Shown here one piece after another: positions 43,270 through 53,568 of a stretch of DNA of 64,000 bases. The notes under the pieces are model-generated. The model saw nothing but the letters and a program-made list of their open reading frames with translations. It was not told where the DNA came from and did no database searches. Made by a program: the position numbers and the translations under genes. The DNA comes from Alopecurus myosuroides (taxonomy: Eukaryota > Streptophyta > Magnoliopsida > Poales > Poaceae). Position 1 is the stretch's first letter, and each line of letters begins with the position of its first letter. The stretch covers positions 85,137,927-85,201,926 of the forward strand of contig CM054058.1 in assembly GCA_028641055.1 (NCBI GenBank), read 5' to 3'.

Positions 43270-46200
43270 TCAAGCATCCGAGTCTTCTTCGCTGCTGTCA
43301 TTCTCGGGGGCTTCGGGGATCTCCTCTTCCGGATAAGTGATGGAGATATTCACCATGGAGGCGATCTTGGTGGCGTGACCTTTGATTTCATCAAAGATGG
43401 TAGTTCGCTGGGTTTCCGTGTATCCTTGAGGGATACCGGACGCCACACGCCAAGATTTAGCACCAGGGTAATGCATACGCATAAGGCCGAGAGCCATGCG
43501 TGCACCACCTCGTGCTGCGGAGCGTAAGGTGAATTCTCTGGACTCCGCCACCTCCAGGATAGAACCCGGAAGTTCATAAACTTCCGAGAATTCCACAGTC
43601 TTTGTGGAGAGGAACTTGTTGATCAGCTGCATCCCAGCATCTCTGATTGCATTCCATACCTTTCCAAAGGCTCAGATTTTTTTCAATCCGAGTAAGACCT
43701 GGATAATTTCCTGTTTTTTCGGAACAAGCAACCAAAAAGGTATGCGAAAAAACAGAGAAAGTAAGCAATACATGGACGAACCGGTAAATGAAATAAACTT
43801 ACCAAGAACCTTGTCGATTTCGGAACCTTCCTCATGACGCAGGAATAAGACACTTTCCAAGTCTTGGATAGTGGATTTATCTTTTTCCGCCTGCTCAGAA
43901 GCCTTGGATTGAGCAATTCCAAGGGCCAGATTACTGGCTTCCAGGTCTTGTTGAACCTTCATAAGTTCCTCATGAAGGTCCAAATTCTCCTTACGGAGAC
44001 GTATGGTATTGCCGGCATCTTCAGCTACTTCCTTGGCCTTAGCCAAAGCAGCTGGAAAGCAAGGAAAAATTTCCGAGTTTAGAAAAATCTCGAGAAAGTA
44101 CTTAGTGACAATCCGGATAAAAAACTTCAGAAAATAAAACATACCTGTTGTTTCCGATAGCTGTAGCTGAGATGATGCCAGCTCATTGTTCTTAAACTCA
44201 ATAATAGATTGAAGGGTTCTCACCTCTTCATTCTTGACGTTAAGTTTATTAAAAAATTCCAAGTTTATTGCATCAGCGGTATGCTGAAACACGAAAATGA
44301 AAGGCAAACTCTTAAGTTCGAACAAGCGTAATAAGAAGCATTAAGGGAAAGTATGCTTTCAACTTATTGCTTGGGGGCTAGAGATATTACCTGCCTCATT
44401 TCCCGCAAGTTCGACAAAGTCTCGTTGAATTCTTTTGCATATTCAGAAAAAAATATCCCAACATGATGAAGGTCGTCTTGTATGACCTGACGAGGTGAAA
44501 ATACGAAATCATTTCGGATAATTAGCCCGCCCTGTGGCCAAGGACGGATTAGAGGAGCAGGAGCGAAGAATTTCCTAGCTTCTGGACGGATATATCCGAG
44601 TTCATCAAATGGTTCTTCCTTTATCCTGATATTCCTGTCCAAATTGGGAATAGGCTCGTCATCCCCAGATGCTTGAGGATTCCTACCCATATGTGTTTCC
44701 GCCTTTTCCCTCGCACCCATGGTAGGTGCAATAGGCTGGCTGGATTGCTGAAATTGATAATTTGGGTTCGTGGTCTTATACTCCCTGCTAGACATAGCTA
44801 AAGGAGGAGAAACTGCAGCAGAAGAAGGTTCTCTTTTGATAGCAGCAGCTTTATGTTTCTTCAATTTCTTTGTCTTCAAAGGAGTTGGAGCAAGGCTGAA
44901 AAGGTAACGTCCGAGAAATAAATATCTCGAAGAACTGGAGGGGAATGACGATTAAAAAAGCTCCAGCAGAATACCTGGATGTGGCGACGGGAATTCCGTC
45001 AATAGTTATCGTTTCCTCAAAGGTCACTTGCCTTTTGCGTTTCCGGTCACCGTGGAAGCTGGCATGTAATTCGTCAAGCTTGGCGTCGGAAGCAAGATCA
45101 GCTCCCTCAAGTTCGTCGAACTAGGGAAGTAGCAACGATGCGTTTAAAGTCAGAGAAAGAGGTTAATCCGAGAGAAACCCGAAAGCAAGGAAAATATAAA
45201 ATACCTTAGGGACTGGATTTTCCTCGTGATATATTTCCAGACTTTCTAAGTATTGATTGCAGGTGGCGACCAGTTGGTTGACCCGTTTCTTGAAATCCTT
45301 TTTGGAAAAAGATTCATCCGTCCCCCTCATGATATCTTCTGGCCCTTCGTATTCGCTAAGGAGCCGGGAACGAAAGGAAAGAGGTTGAATACGGCGTCCA
45401 AACCAGCATAAGACAGTGTCTTTCCCGGTTAAGGGAGACTTAGAGGAAGTAAGCTTGGCGATACGCCGTTTTATCTTCATTAGGCCTTCCGGCAACGTTC
45501 GCACTGCTTCAACTGCCCAACTCTCTTGAGGAGCGGCGGCGGAATTAACGAATGGAGGAACCCTGTTTTCCTTACCAGGAAAGGGGATGTCCTGATGATA
45601 AAAGAAGGAACCCGTCCAAGATTTGACGGATTCCGATGTTTTTATCTTTGGATACCAATCTTCCCTAAGCTTTCGAAGAGTGAAAGAGATAGTTCCACAG
45701 ATGGGAGGAGTACCTTCTGTGAGGTTGTGCTTCACTTCAAAGAAATATCGCCAGAAATCTATATTGGGTGCTATTCCTAAATACCCTTCAAAAAGGGCTT
45801 GGAAGCCAGCCAGGTAGAGGATGGAGTTGGGGGAAAGATTGTGTGGCTGAACGCCGTAATAGTTAAGGACATCCGAGAAAAACGCGGATGGTGGCAAACC
45901 CATACCTCTCGCAATATGAGAAGTGAGGAGGACGCGTTCCCCGTCTTTTGGAATGGGCTCGAGCTCGTTTTCCAAGTTCCGCCATTTGCCTTTGACTATA
46001 AGCCCTTCCCTTTCCATCTGTGGAAGGAGGAGAGGAGGAATATTACTCGGACTCCAGTTGCCGACGAATTCCATCTTTTCTTCTCCGGAGGTGACGGACG
46101 CGGCGGCCTCCGCAGCTGCAAGCTCGTCGGCGACGAGCGTGATTTTCTCCTCCGCCGTCTTGGGAGCGAACGGCGGAGTAGGCGCGGAGCTTGATCCCGC

Positions 46201-46371
46201 AAGATCCACGGCGGCGGAAGGATTTCCTCCGTCCGCCGCGATACCCGCGATCTTCGCTGGTTCGTCGCCGCCGGCGTGCACTGGGGAGTCCAACAGAGGG
46301 TCCATCGTGTTGATGATACCCTCAATATCTTGCGTGACGGTGCGGGCTGGCGAAGACGACGGAGAGGCCAT
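43270..46371 (-). CDS. Antisense spliced gene of Gypsy element 2 (Transposase_28-like), intact 868 codons
   Basis: Proposed exons on the minus strand: 46371-45205, 45120-44975, 44895-44391, 44283-44145, 44051-43803, 43670-43270. All five introns are GT-AG, 79-132 bp long. Lengths 1167+146+505+139+249+401 make 2607 nt: 868 codons and a stop, with no interruption. Exon 1 (389 codons) holds the domain known as putative gypsy type transposon (PF04195): PSAFFSDVLNYYGVQPHNLS, FQALFEGYLGIAPNIDFW and SVKSWTGSFFYHQD. Exon 3 is charged with a basic KTKKLKKHKAAAIKRE patch (possible nuclear signal), exons 4-5 read as coiled coil, and exon 6 ends acidic (APENDSSEEDSDA). It faces gag-pol and lies between pol and the 3' LTR. 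No enzymatic motif is known to me; its role is open. Confidence 0.85.
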
Positions 46372-46507
46372 TGGGTGGCGGCGCTAGCTCGCCTCCGGTG
46401 AGGTCTTGGACGCGGTGCGCGTTCGGGGATTTCTCTCTGCTGGAAACTTGGGCGCTGTAATGGCGTTCGAAGTGGGAGCGGAAGGTTTTTCCACAGGACG
46501 AAGAAGG

Positions 46508-46517
46508 CTATTTATAG
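46508..46517 (-). promoter_or_regulatory. TATA box of the antisense gene of element 2
   Basis: CTATAAATAG on the minus strand lies about 137 bp upstream of the ATG at 46371 and about 390 bp inside from the 3' LTR. The equivalent box in element 1 (CTATAAATAAG) supports a conserved internal antisense promoter. Confidence 0.6.
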
Positions 46518-46908
46518 CCGGAAATCCGTCAGGATGCGTGCTAACGGCTCTTTTAACCGTTGGATGCCCAAGGCGTGTCACTCGCCGGAAAATCCGGGAA
46601 ATGAATCGACAGGGTGATTATGGCTATCTCCTCGTTTCCCGCGAGAATCTGCCAGAGATATGTTTCTTGGTTTCCCGCTTGAAACCCAAACGTCCATTAC
46701 GTCATCATGATTAAAGCGCTGACGTAGTAAGTTCCTTCTCCGCGAAGAATCATGTGAGAAAAGCCGGATTTTCAGAATTCCGAGTTTTACGTTACCATCT
46801 CTTTTGAAGAAGAATAAGAAGAATCAAGACTGCTGGCCAATATTTCTCGGATAATATCTATTTGGCGAAAGACGGCGAATCAGAGTTTTAATCCTTCTTG
46901 GGGGCTAC

Positions 46909-47443
46909 TGTCAGATATATACCGATAGGGGGTATGTCAGATGGTACTCAAAGTGCCGGATTACCAGGGTGGCCCAAGTGGTAGTGGGCTATGGTCCATT
47001 GGAAGGCCCAGTAAGCTGACACGCAGAAGCCGGATTCTAGAAGAACCCGGATCACGGCCCACGTGATCTGGCTTGGAGTAGAAGGCGGATTCCTTACTTT
47101 CCAAGTTAATAGTTACCGTAGTCTTCTAGGTTTCTTACTCTGTATGCCCTAACCCGTCTATTATATAAAGCCGGACGGGATATATGATAGACAAGAAGCT
47201 ATAGGCTAACTCGCCGGGAACTTGATCCTCAGCGAATAGCTAAACAGAACCTCACATTGTAATTGTATACACATGTTTTAGCCCTGATTAGTGAGATTGC
47301 AGGAGTAGGAACGCCGCATATTGCGTCGTACCGAACCTGGGTAAATCCTTTGTCTTCGTCCTCAACGCAACCATGTCTCCCCACGTCTCTACCCGTAGTC
47401 TCATGGCACCCCCGTCTATGAAAACTACTACGATGTATCGACA
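46909..47443 (+). repeat. 3' LTR of Gypsy element 2 (535 bp)
   Basis: Begins TGTCAGATATATACC after a polypurine tract CTTGGGGGCTAC (46897-46908) and ends TCGACA. The target duplication CAAAG follows at 47444-47448. Confidence 0.93.
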
Positions 47444-47448
47444 CAAAG

Positions 47449-47929
47449 ATCATTAGGGATCGGCTAGATGTGGTTTTGAAGAGTAAAACGAGATTTATTC
47501 CTCTAACAGGTATTAGGGGATTCGCTAGGGATGCCCTTAGGCTTTCGAACGGGGGTGCTACTGGTTTGAATACACGGAATTGGAATGCCATGTCCATTGG
47601 AATCCAACATGATTTGTGTATCATGGTTTGGTTATAGTACATACAAAGTAAAAAAAAATATATAAGAGTTCTTAGTCAATGGATGAATTCTTTGACGTGT
47701 AGTGCAAATGGATCAGCACGGAAAACTTAAATTTCCAGCATAAAGTCAACTACGTGAGTTGAGGCAAGCATCAACAACAACTATGAAAACTTTATATATC
47801 TACCCAAAGTCAGTATTGCCTATGTTCTAGATCTAACTCAAATCAAATATTAATAAAGATACAAAATTGTTCCATTACAAAAAAATAAAAATACACAATT
47901 GTGAAACCAGGATACCACGATGAAGACTT
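47449..47929. other. Interval between element 2 and F-box gene 3
   Basis: The first 50 bases (ATCATTAGGGATCGGCTAGA..., then TTAGGGGATTCGCTAGGGATGCCCTTA) resemble the end of a GGGCATCCC-type MITE or Harbinger relative. About 47820-47929 resembles the 3' flank of F-box copies 1 and 2. No other gene was seen. Confidence 0.45.
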
Positions 47930-49092
47930 CTAGTGCCCATGTGCTAATGATTTTGAGAACAAGGGAACGTATGGAAGACTAGGAGTCACGGAACCCCATC
48001 CGATATGACATATAAAACTGAGCTTATTAGAATCCATTCGGTATGACATTATTTTCGTCCCTAGTCGGTAGCCATTCCCATATAATATAAACAATATCAC
48101 ACCGTCTGAGTCGATTGAGATAACTGTGTAGAAGTCTCTTCCGCATACACTGAATCTGTTCCGAGTAGTTGTAAGTGACTGACATTGTGCTTCAATGTCC
48201 AGATTTCACTGATAGAATCTAGAACCCATACTGACAGTCCAAGGGCGCCTTTATTTACCAAATGTAATTGTCCCTTTGATAGATAAACATAACTAACCTC
48301 ACTAACAGGATGTGCTGTAGGGAGAAGAATTACCCTGTGGTTTCCCTCCGTGCCAACTGCTACAACAGAATCATGATACGAAGTCAAATACAACACCCCG
48401 TCGAAAAATGCGCTTTTTGAGAAGCAGGATATCGAAACGGGATTGTCCCAAACAACTCGATGTGTCCAAATTCCAGCTTCAGACGAGTAGATCCTCACTG
48501 CTTTGGTCTGGTATTCATTAAGCTGCATATTTGAATCTACAACACTGGCAGGTGCAAACTCGAACACATGGAAATGGGAGGAGACTGCCGGGTCGAAGGC
48601 GAGGCGAGCGAACCACACCTCGCTAGACCAGCTGGTGGCGGGCACATCCACCCACCTCTCAGTGGCTGGATTGCACGCCACATAAACACCTGTCTTGTTG
48701 TCAGTGCCCATCCATTGTCGACAAAGGAGTAGGCCATTGCAGCAGTCCAATAAGAAAATGTTCATTGTCTTGCATCCGGGTAAGAAGGAGAGGGAGTGGT
48801 CGATACCAGCATACCAGTTCCCCGACACGCTTTGGTAACCGGGTTGCACAGATGGGTAGTGGTCTTCGTTTTGGCTTTTGTAGAAGAAGATTCCGGCGAC
48901 TGTTTGGGGCATCTTCTTGCGGTGGTCGGGGTGGGAGACGAGGTCGCGCCAGCGCGTGCAGACGCACTTGCAGCAGCAGGTCGACTTGAAGGGCACGCGC
49001 GAGATGATATCGACGAGAAGATCGTCGGTGAGCTTGGACATCGGGCTCCTCTCCGTGTCCCTGATCTTCTTGCAGCCCTGTGCCGCCACCAT
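47930..49092 (-). pseudogene. F-box protein with FBA-type region, copy 3, 3' frameshift
   Basis: A 331-codon frame (49092-48097) starts with an F-box (MSKLTDDLLVDIISRVPFK, then STCCCKCVCTRWRDLVSHPD) and continues with DHSLSFLPG, LLDCCNGLLLCRQ, CNPATERWVDVP, LAFDPAVSSHFHVFEFA, IYSSEAGIWTHRVVW, LGLSVWVLDS and IWTLKHNVSHLQLLG. After about 48140 the frame diverges from copies 1 and 2 and stops at 48097. In another frame the expected C-terminus continues (FYTVISIDSDGVILFILYG, KIMSYRMDSNKLSFI, TPSLPYVPLFSKSLAHGH) to a TAG at 47930. A small indel near 48130-48145 therefore truncates and alters the last 45 or so residues. It is clearly diverged from copies 1 and 2, so an older paralogue. A shorter functional protein cannot be excluded. 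Confidence 0.8.
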
Positions 49093-49540
49093 CGCTGAAC
49101 AGTCTGCAGACAGAGACGGAGGAGGGAAAGGTTACAGAATCTTCTACCGAGCAAGAGGGACGAGAGGAGGATCTACCGAGCAAGGCGAACTGGGAAGCCA
49201 GAGCACGCGGCGGCAACACGGCAAAGGGTTTGTGTTTGCGGCGGCAACACGGCAAGGGTTTATGTTCGCGGCGGCCGCGGCGGCTAGATCAACTTGGAAA
49301 GACGAGGCGGCGGATGTATATGGCCTTTTTTATCTTTATATATCTGGCCGTATGAGCCTACACGCCCTTTTCCCCTAAAAAATAATACGTTCTTTGCCTA
49401 GAGCCCGGCATATACACGTCACAAGTCATCTCAGGATTTGTACAAGGAACCGAGGGCTCCTCTCCGCGCCCCCCGGATGCGCAGACCACGCGCGAGCGGA
49501 CGCGGCAGAGACCGTGACCACGGCTACCCATCTAGAAGCT
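49093..49540. other. Upstream region of F-box gene 3
   Basis: GC-rich with a short tandem duplication, GCGGCAACACGGCAA, repeated at about 49210 and 49241. The part near 49290 (ACTTGGAAAGACGAGGCGG) resembles the upstream flank of copies 1 and 2 (GACTGGAAAGACGATCGAG), so promoter homology persists. A stretch of decayed Copia LTR seems to begin towards 49540. Confidence 0.5.
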
Positions 49541-49544
49541 GGTC

Positions 49545-50561
49545 TGAGAAGGAGAATGGCTTAAGTCCCGCACGGTAGTATTGATGCATCAAGTGGTTAC
49601 ATATACAGAGAGAGTCCCTCGTGGGGCAAGCCTGATCCTACTATCGTGGAGCATGCACGATGATGGAGTAGTGCGGTTAGGAGCCAGCTATACATGCTAC
49701 CTATACAAACAATGTACAGGAGTTGTCACGTCTTCCAACAGCCGCCCGCAGTCGGAACGGTGCCAGCGACAACGTTCAGACTGGAATGAAAGACCTCAAA
49801 AACTCATGTAGGAAGACCCTTGGTGAAGATGTCGGCGTACTAAGAGCTGGTCGGGACGTGGAGGACACGAGCCTCTCCGAGGGCGACACGATCCCGAACG
49901 AAGTGTAGATCAATCTCCACATGTTTTGTCCGCTGATGCTGGACAGGGTTAGTGGAGAGGTACATAGCTGAAACATTATCACAGTACACCAGGGTGGCAC
50001 GCGACGCTGGGTGATGTAGCTCGTCAAGGAGTTGCCGTAGCCAACAGGACTCGGCGATGCAGTTGGCCACGGCGCGGTACTCGGCCTCGGCGCTGGAGCG
50101 GGACACCGTATGCTGACGTTTAGAGGACCATGACACGAGGTTGTTGCCGAGAAACACACAAAAACCGGACGTGGATTTGCGTGTGTCTGGACAACCAGCC
50201 CAATCGGCGTCGGAATAGGCGATGATATCACGAGAGGAATCAGCGTAGAGCTGGAAGCCATAGTGAGAGGTGCCCTGCATGTATCGGAGAATACGCTTAA
50301 TAAGCGCAAAGTGGGGCTCGCGAGGGTCATGCATGAAGAGGCAGACCTGCTGAACGGCATAAGATATATCGGGGCGAGTGAGCGTGAGGTACTGGAGGGC
50401 ACCGGCGATGCTGCGGTAGAGGGTGGGATCGGAGAAGGGGCGGCCAGCATTGCCTTAGAGTTTAAAATTGGTGTCTATAGGTGTGGCTATGGGGTTGCAG
50501 TTGAGCATGTGGGCACGGTCGAGAATCTCGAGCGCATACTGCTGCTGCGAAAGAAAGATGC
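49545..50561 (-). pseudogene. Copia element, left part: RNase H and LTR remnant
   Basis: On the minus strand, after the CACTA insertion point, the frame gives QQYALEILDRAHMLNCNP, a stop, SDPTLYRSIAGALQYLTLTR, DISYAVQQVCLFMHDPREPH, then the Ty1/Copia RNase [51 protein letters not shown] and KHVEIDLHFVRDRVALG. TAG at about 49837 and TGA at about 49801 break the tail before SSLNV. A TGTTGGAAGACG at about 49741 may start the 3' LTR, running towards 49545. With 56451-56978 it forms one element split by a CACTA transposon. Confidence 0.85.
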
Positions 50562-50569
50562 CACTAGTG

Positions 50570-50770
50570 GAAACAGGGCCTTTTGTCCCGGGTCGTAAGG
50601 GCCATTTGTCCCGGTTGCGCAACCGGGATGGGCTAGCCGGGACAAATGGCCCTCCCCATTGGTCCCGGTTGTGCTAGGACCCGGGATGGTAAGGCTGGCC
50701 CACGTGGCGACTCTGGGCCAGGGACCGCGAGGGAGTTCGTCCCGGTTCGTTTTAGGGACCGGGATGGATG
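50570..50770. repeat. Left subterminal repeats of the CACTA element
   Basis: At least eight copies of GTCCCGG or CCGGGAC/CCGGGAT in both orientations occur, for example TTGTCCCGGTTGCGCAACCGG, which is a palindrome. Similar motifs cluster at the other end. Confidence 0.85.
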
Positions 50771-51337
50771 CCTTCTTAAAAAAAGAATAAAGTCCGCCCA
50801 TTTTCCCTGCCGCGGCAGGTTTTTTTTGTTCGTTTTTTTTTCTCCTGCCTCGCAATCGCCAACCGGCCTCCCCTTCCCCAACCGCTCCAGGCCCACGTCT
50901 TTAATTAAGCCCACTGACACATTTTTTAGTCAAAAAGGCCCACTGACCCGCGTCTTTTATTTATGGACAGTCAACGGTTCGAAGGGCCCACTGGCCCGCG
51001 TCTGTTATTATGGCCAGTCAACAGGGGCCACTGGCCAGCGGCCTGGTGGCTGGTTCGCCTGGTCCATTAAACTAAGACCGAAGGACGGTCAAAGGGCCGC
51101 TGTCCGCCTCGTCTTCCCGCCCCGCCTCGTCTTCCCGCCCCGCCTCGGCTTCCCGCGCCCCACTCCCCACGCGCCACGCCTCGGCTCCCCGCATTCATGG
51201 CCGCCTGCAACCGCCGCCACGTTCAGGCCGCCGGTTGGCATGCCAGCCCATCCCGGGTCCTTTTTAAAGGCCCCCCGCCGCCCGTACAACCCACCCACCC
51301 CGGACGCGTCCCTGGCAAAGCAACCCTAGCCGCCACC

Positions 51338-52390
51338 ATGTCCCGCTGGTTCTCGAACTCCGGCAAGCGCCCAAGGAACGACGACGGAGGCTCGTCGAGC
51401 GGCGCCGGCCGCATCCCGCCCCCGCCGGCGGAGGCCTTCGGCTACGGCCCTGGAGGTGTCCGCCTCGGCGGGGTGCCACGCGTCCCCGCGCCACCACCGG
51501 CTGCACGCCCGCCGCCCCGCGCCGCGCCCCCGGGCAAGCGGTTCCGCCGGTACGTCCGGGTGGACGAGGCGGAGTGGCACTGGAACAATGCCACTCCGGT
51601 GTTCTACAACGACGTGCACCTCCCGGACGGCTGGCACCTGAATCCCCAGCGGATCCCAGTGCCGCCGGCCCCGACCGGCGCGGCGCTGCTCGAGGAGATC
51701 GAGCGCCGGCGCGAGCTCCTGCCGGCCCCCGTCCGCAGGGAGCGGATGTACGCGCGCGGCTCCCCCTACTGGGCCGCCTGGCTCGAGCAGGAGCACGAGC
51801 AGCGCCGCCGCTCCTTCATCCCCGCCCCCCTCGAGGCCAACGTGGACGACTACCCCCGGCCAGCGCCCGGCCGGGAGAGGGAGCTATGGCTCCTCGTGGA
51901 CGAGCCGGAGGACTTCTCCGGGGAGGAGGACCCCGAGCTCCGGGCCGCCATGGAGAAGGCCTGCGAGGCCTCCCGCCGCTCCCTCATCGACGCCGAGATC
52001 AAGAGGTGGGAGCGTGTCGTGGCCGCCGCCGCCGACGCTGCCGCCATGCCGCCGCCACCCCCTAACGAGCCTGCCATCCCCTGGTGGCAGGCGATGAACG
52101 CCGAGCTGGAGGCGTCCGAGGACATGCCGGAGCCGCAACCGCTCCCACCAGGCCTGAAGTATGGCATGAGCTGGGCCTGGACCGGCGGCGTTTGGGCGCC
52201 GGGGTCGCCGGAGCAGGAGGAGGAGCTGCCCCCGCCGCCGCCGCTGCCGCAGGAGGTGCTGCCCCCGCCGCCGCCGTATGCTCCCCCGGTGCCCCCGATG
52301 TCTCCAGCCCCGGCGAGCCCGGCCCAGCCGCCTGCTCACCTGTGGCAGCCACCTGCCTACGTAAGCCTCTCCGACGACGAGGACGACTAG
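51338..52390 (+). CDS. Proline-rich ORF of the CACTA element (350 aa), function unknown
   Basis: ATG at 51338 has a strong plant/animal-type context GCCACCATGT; an open stretch runs further upstream. The protein starts MSRWFSNSGKRPRNDDG, has an Ala/Pro-rich linker, then a more ordered middle with FRRYVRVDEAEWHWNN, FYNDVHLPDGWHLNPQRIP and ERMYARGSPYWAAWLEQE, an acidic ELWLLVDEPEDFSGEED helix, and ends with runs of Pro and SLSDDEDD. GC content is very high (most third positions G or C), unlike the flanking transposase part. Related Pro-rich frames are familiar from Triticeae CACTA elements, where their role is unsettled; it may be a second transposon protein or an old host capture. Confidence 0.6.
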   Translation: MSRWFSNSGKRPRNDDGGSSSGAGRIPPPPAEAFGYGPGGVRLGGVPRVPAPPPAARPPPRAAPPGKRFRRYVRVDEAEWHWNNATPVFYNDVHLPDGWHLNPQRIPVPPAPTGAALLEEIERRRELLPAPVRRERMYARGSPYWAAWLEQEHEQRRRSFIPAPLEANVDDYPRPAPGRERELWLLVDEPEDFSGEEDPELRAAMEKACEASRRSLIDAEIKRWERVVAAAADAAAMPPPPPNEPAIPWWQAMNAELEASEDMPEPQPLPPGLKYGMSWAWTGGVWAPGSPEQEEELPPPPPLPQEVLPPPPPYAPPVPPMSPAPASPAQPPAHLWQPPAYVSLSDDEDD

Positions 52391-52395
52391 ATTGG

Positions 52396-52555
52396 CGCCG
52401 GCCGCCTGTGGCCGCGCCCCCGCCCCCCTATTCTATATAGACAACGCCCCTAGCTACCCCCCCAAGAAACGGCCGGCCGCCTGTGGCCGCGCCGCCGCCC
52501 CTTATGCAAGTACGGCCGGCCGCCTGTGGCCGCGCCGCCCCTATGTAAGCAAGGC
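52396..52555. repeat. GC-rich tandem repeat after the CACTA ORF
   Basis: GCCGGCCGCCTGTGGCCGCG is repeated three times at about 50-60 bp spacing, each followed by a CCGCCCC run. Confidence 0.75.
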
Positions 52556-52611
52556 CCCTGGCCTTATTCTAATAGAAGTTGTGTTTCCCTAATCTACTGT
52601 GTCCCTAGTCC

Positions 52612-52715
52612 ATTCGTTCCCGCCGCCGCCGGCAAGGCTTCGCCCAGCCATATCCACTCGTTCCCGCCGCCGGCAGGGCTTCGCCCAGCCATATCCACTC
52701 GTACCCGCCCCTGGG
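52612..52715. repeat. Short tandem repeat, about 42 bp, two and a half copies
   Basis: TTCGCCCAGCCATATCCACT occurs twice at 52640 and 52679, each preceded by CCGCCGGCA-type sequence, with a third partial start at 52700. It lies between the 350-aa ORF and an internal block of subterminal-type repeats. Confidence 0.7.
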
Positions 52716-52754
52716 GTGTCCGCTCGGCCTGGAGAGAGGGCCGCGCTTTTTATA

Positions 52755-52842
52755 CACTTGGGCCTTTAGTCCCGGCCCGTGCCACCAACCGGGACTAGAG
52801 CCCCTTTGGTCCCGGTTGGTACCACGGCCCGGGACCAAAAAC
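52755..52842. repeat. Internal subterminal-type repeat block
   Basis: GGGCCTTTAGTCCCGG, AACCGGGACTA, TTGGTCCCGGTTGG and CCCGGGACCAAA occur close together, as at a CACTA end, but no CACTA terminus is adjacent. This may be a fossil end of another element or an internal copy of the terminal region. Confidence 0.6.
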
Positions 52843-53047
52843 AAATTTCGAATTTCGGTGGCACCACTGCGCGCCCAAAATTTTTTAGCGCCAAAATTTG
52901 AAAAGTGTTAAGTTTGCACATTAACAACTTTTATATACTTCCAAATTTGACAAAAATTCCAACATGAAAAATGCTAGAATTTGCAAAACTAATTTAAATC
53001 CATTTTTCGTTTAACTAAATAATTATTCTAACTATTGAAACTATTAA

Positions 53048-53245
53048 TTATTTTTTCATTTGTATATAATTTGAATATAAATTATGGAAGTTATGGATGT
53101 AGCCTCTTTCTTGAGCAGCGCAACAGAAGTGCTTAGAATCCACAAACTCCGGCTCTGTGTCATACAAATTTCTGGAAATTTCCACCCATACACTTTTTGG
53201 AGCTAGGGCCTCATTTTCATAGTAGAAGTAGGGTGGCTTGTTCAT
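53048..53245 (-). pseudogene. DRM2: Captured DRM-type methyltransferase fragment (PPYFYYEN part)
   Basis: A minus-strand frame of 65 codons reads NKPPYFYYENEALAPKSVW, then LYDTEPEFVDSKHFCCAA and ERGYIHN, matching the start of the catalytic part of plant DRM2-class de novo cytosine methyltransferases (PPYFYYENVALAPKGVW in relatives). In DRM proteins this block precedes the FSGIGG motif, but here it lies downstream of the FSGIGG repeats on the same strand, so the captured pieces are shuffled. The frame then runs into AT-rich sequence and stops. It is a non-functional fragment. Confidence 0.8.
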
Positions 53246-53568
53246 CCTCTAGAGTCGATGTCAGTCCTGGCTGCTTGTCCATCCTCTAGAGTCTGCTCTG
53301 CTCTGCTCTACTGCTCCTTGCGGCTCAGGTTGGTAACGGTCAATGTTTGCGTATGCTTTGTGAACTTATGGTTTGATTTGAGAATTTCAAAACTTTGATT
53401 TGATAATCTTTTGGCCGGAAGCACCTAGCAATATCTTTTAAACCTTGTTTCTCTCCATATGCTATTTGTACTTCTCATCGGCTCTAATGTTTCTCTACCT
53501 GATTCTACTTCTCCTCTGCCTAGTTTACAGATGTTTGCTCTTTTCTGTAGATGTTTCTACACTGTAAA

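Larger units (their letters stand above)
35208..47443 (+). mobile_element. Gypsy element 2, Tat type, complete with TSD (12.2 kb)
   Basis: LTRs at 35208-35744 and 46909-47443 are flanked by the same 5-bp duplication CAAAG (35203-35207 and 47444-47448). Order: LTR, primer-binding site, gag, protease, RT, two RNase H domains, integrase, spacer, antisense spliced gene, polypurine tract, LTR. About 19 substitutions and two small indels separate the LTRs (about 3.6%), or roughly 1.4 million years at 1.3e-8 per site per year, older than element 1. The sense coding region stays in one frame from 35746 to 42636, broken only by stop codons. Confidence 0.95.

Noticed and set aside
51574..52352. Several long ORFs on both strands over the Pro-rich CACTA ORF
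   Set aside because: Extreme GC content opens all frames; only the 51338-52390 frame has a strong start context and an ordered middle.
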